Source of the DNA: Mycolicibacterium fortuitum subsp. fortuitum
GTDB lineage: Bacteria > Actinomycetota > Actinomycetes > Mycobacteriales > Mycobacteriaceae
Length of the DNA: 64,000 nt
Direction: 5' to 3'
Assembly: GCF_022179545.1 (NCBI RefSeq)
Contig: NZ_AP025518.1
Span: 5,518,001 to 5,582,000, forward strand
The notes below the pieces were generated by a model. The model was not told the origin of the DNA, searched no databases, and worked only from the letters and a program-made list of their open reading frames with translations. Position 1 is the first letter of the stretch. Every line of letters starts with the position of its first letter. This document shows positions 63,789-64,000 of the stretch, piece after piece. The translations under genes and the position numbers were made by a program.

Positions 63789-64000
63789 TTACTTGATGTC
63801 GGCGGTCGTGGTGGACAGGTAGTGCGGCGGCTCGCCGCCACCGTGCACCTCCAACGACGCACCGCTGATGTACGAGGCGGCATCCGAGGCCAGAAATGCT
63901 GTGGCCCAACCAATGTCGTCGGGTTTGGCAAGCCGTCCCAGCGGCACATTCCGCGAGATGGCAGCGATCGACTCGGCATCGCCGTAGAACAGTTCAGACT
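63789..64000 (-). CDS. short-chain dehydrogenase, Rv3549c-like, C-terminal part
   Basis: The gene runs off the right edge; about 70 C-terminal residues are visible, ending at TAA (63789-63791). They contain SRNVPLGRLAKPDDIGWATA, then FLASDAASYISGASLEVHGG, the standard C-terminal signature of classical SDR enzymes (substrate loop and tetramer helix). The active site lies outside the window. It is directly upstream of the Rv3548c-like gene, with 21 bases between, so the two are one operon. Confidence 0.85.
   Translation of the reverse strand, partial: SELFYGDAESIAAISRNVPLGRLAKPDDIGWATAFLASDAASYISGASLEVHGGGEPPHYLSTTTADIK

Overview
The window is chromosomal DNA from a high-GC actinobacterium, most probably a fast-growing Mycobacterium (Mycolicibacterium). 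The evidence is the near-complete match of one protein to mycobacterial GroEL2, a cyp125-fadE28-fadE29-chsH2-chsH1-ltp2 steroid side-chain operon facing fadA5, a Ddn-type F420 nitroreductase, a WXG/YxxxD pair typical of type VII secretion, and frequent GTG starts with ATGA/GTGA coupling. I saw no tRNA, rRNA, CRISPR array, insertion sequence or prophage.

Layout. 1-10.6 kb: the tail of a zinc metallopeptidase, then a likely amino-acid catabolic unit on the minus strand (Lrp/AsnC regulator, fused indolepyruvate:ferredoxin oxidoreductase, leucine/valine-type dehydrogenase, APC permease), a membrane protein, PPK2 and an aldehyde dehydrogenase. 10.7-21.9 kb: a secreted repeat protein, PAP2 phosphatase, DinB protein, a PknF-like kinase with an Mce-associated-like outer domain coupled to a small protein of the same fold, a VOC protein, an N-acyl-D-amino-acid deacylase, a PPOX-fold protein, a two-component set (histidine kinase, NarL-type regulator, stand-alone receiver) and a bicupin. 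22-23.9 kb: groEL2 with two CIRCE operators and a terminator. 24-33.8 kb: two tail-to-tail membrane beta-propeller paralogues, a Tat-exported polysaccharide deacetylase, an F420-type oxidoreductase, a TetR/SDR divergon, a cupin and an SF2 helicase.

33.9-49.8 kb: a large secreted protein, a HAD phosphatase, a three-gene PH-domain/lipoprotein operon, a MerR/flavin monooxygenase divergon, then SDR-moeA-psd-pssA-AAA ATPase (an order also found next to groEL2 in M. tuberculosis), and an orphan Esp-like pair. 49.9-58.1 kb: the cholesterol side-chain (igr) operon, divergent from fadA5, a small unknown gene and ddn, with one perfect KstR box between the two units. 58.2-62.8 kb: three tandem secreted histidine phosphatases with basic alanine-rich tails. 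62.9-64 kb: two SDR genes matching the position of Rv3548c/Rv3549c; the second runs off the window.

The best-understood joint function is removal of the cholesterol side chain: Cyp125 starts C26 oxidation, FadA5 thiolyses the shortened chain, ChsE1/ChsE2 dehydrogenate the last three-carbon propionyl-CoA unit, ChsH1/ChsH2 hydrate it and Ltp2 (with the DUF35 part of ChsH2) performs the retro-aldol cleavage. The least-described parts are the phosphatase triplet, the kinase plus Mce-associated pair, the Esp-like pair and the inverted propeller pair.
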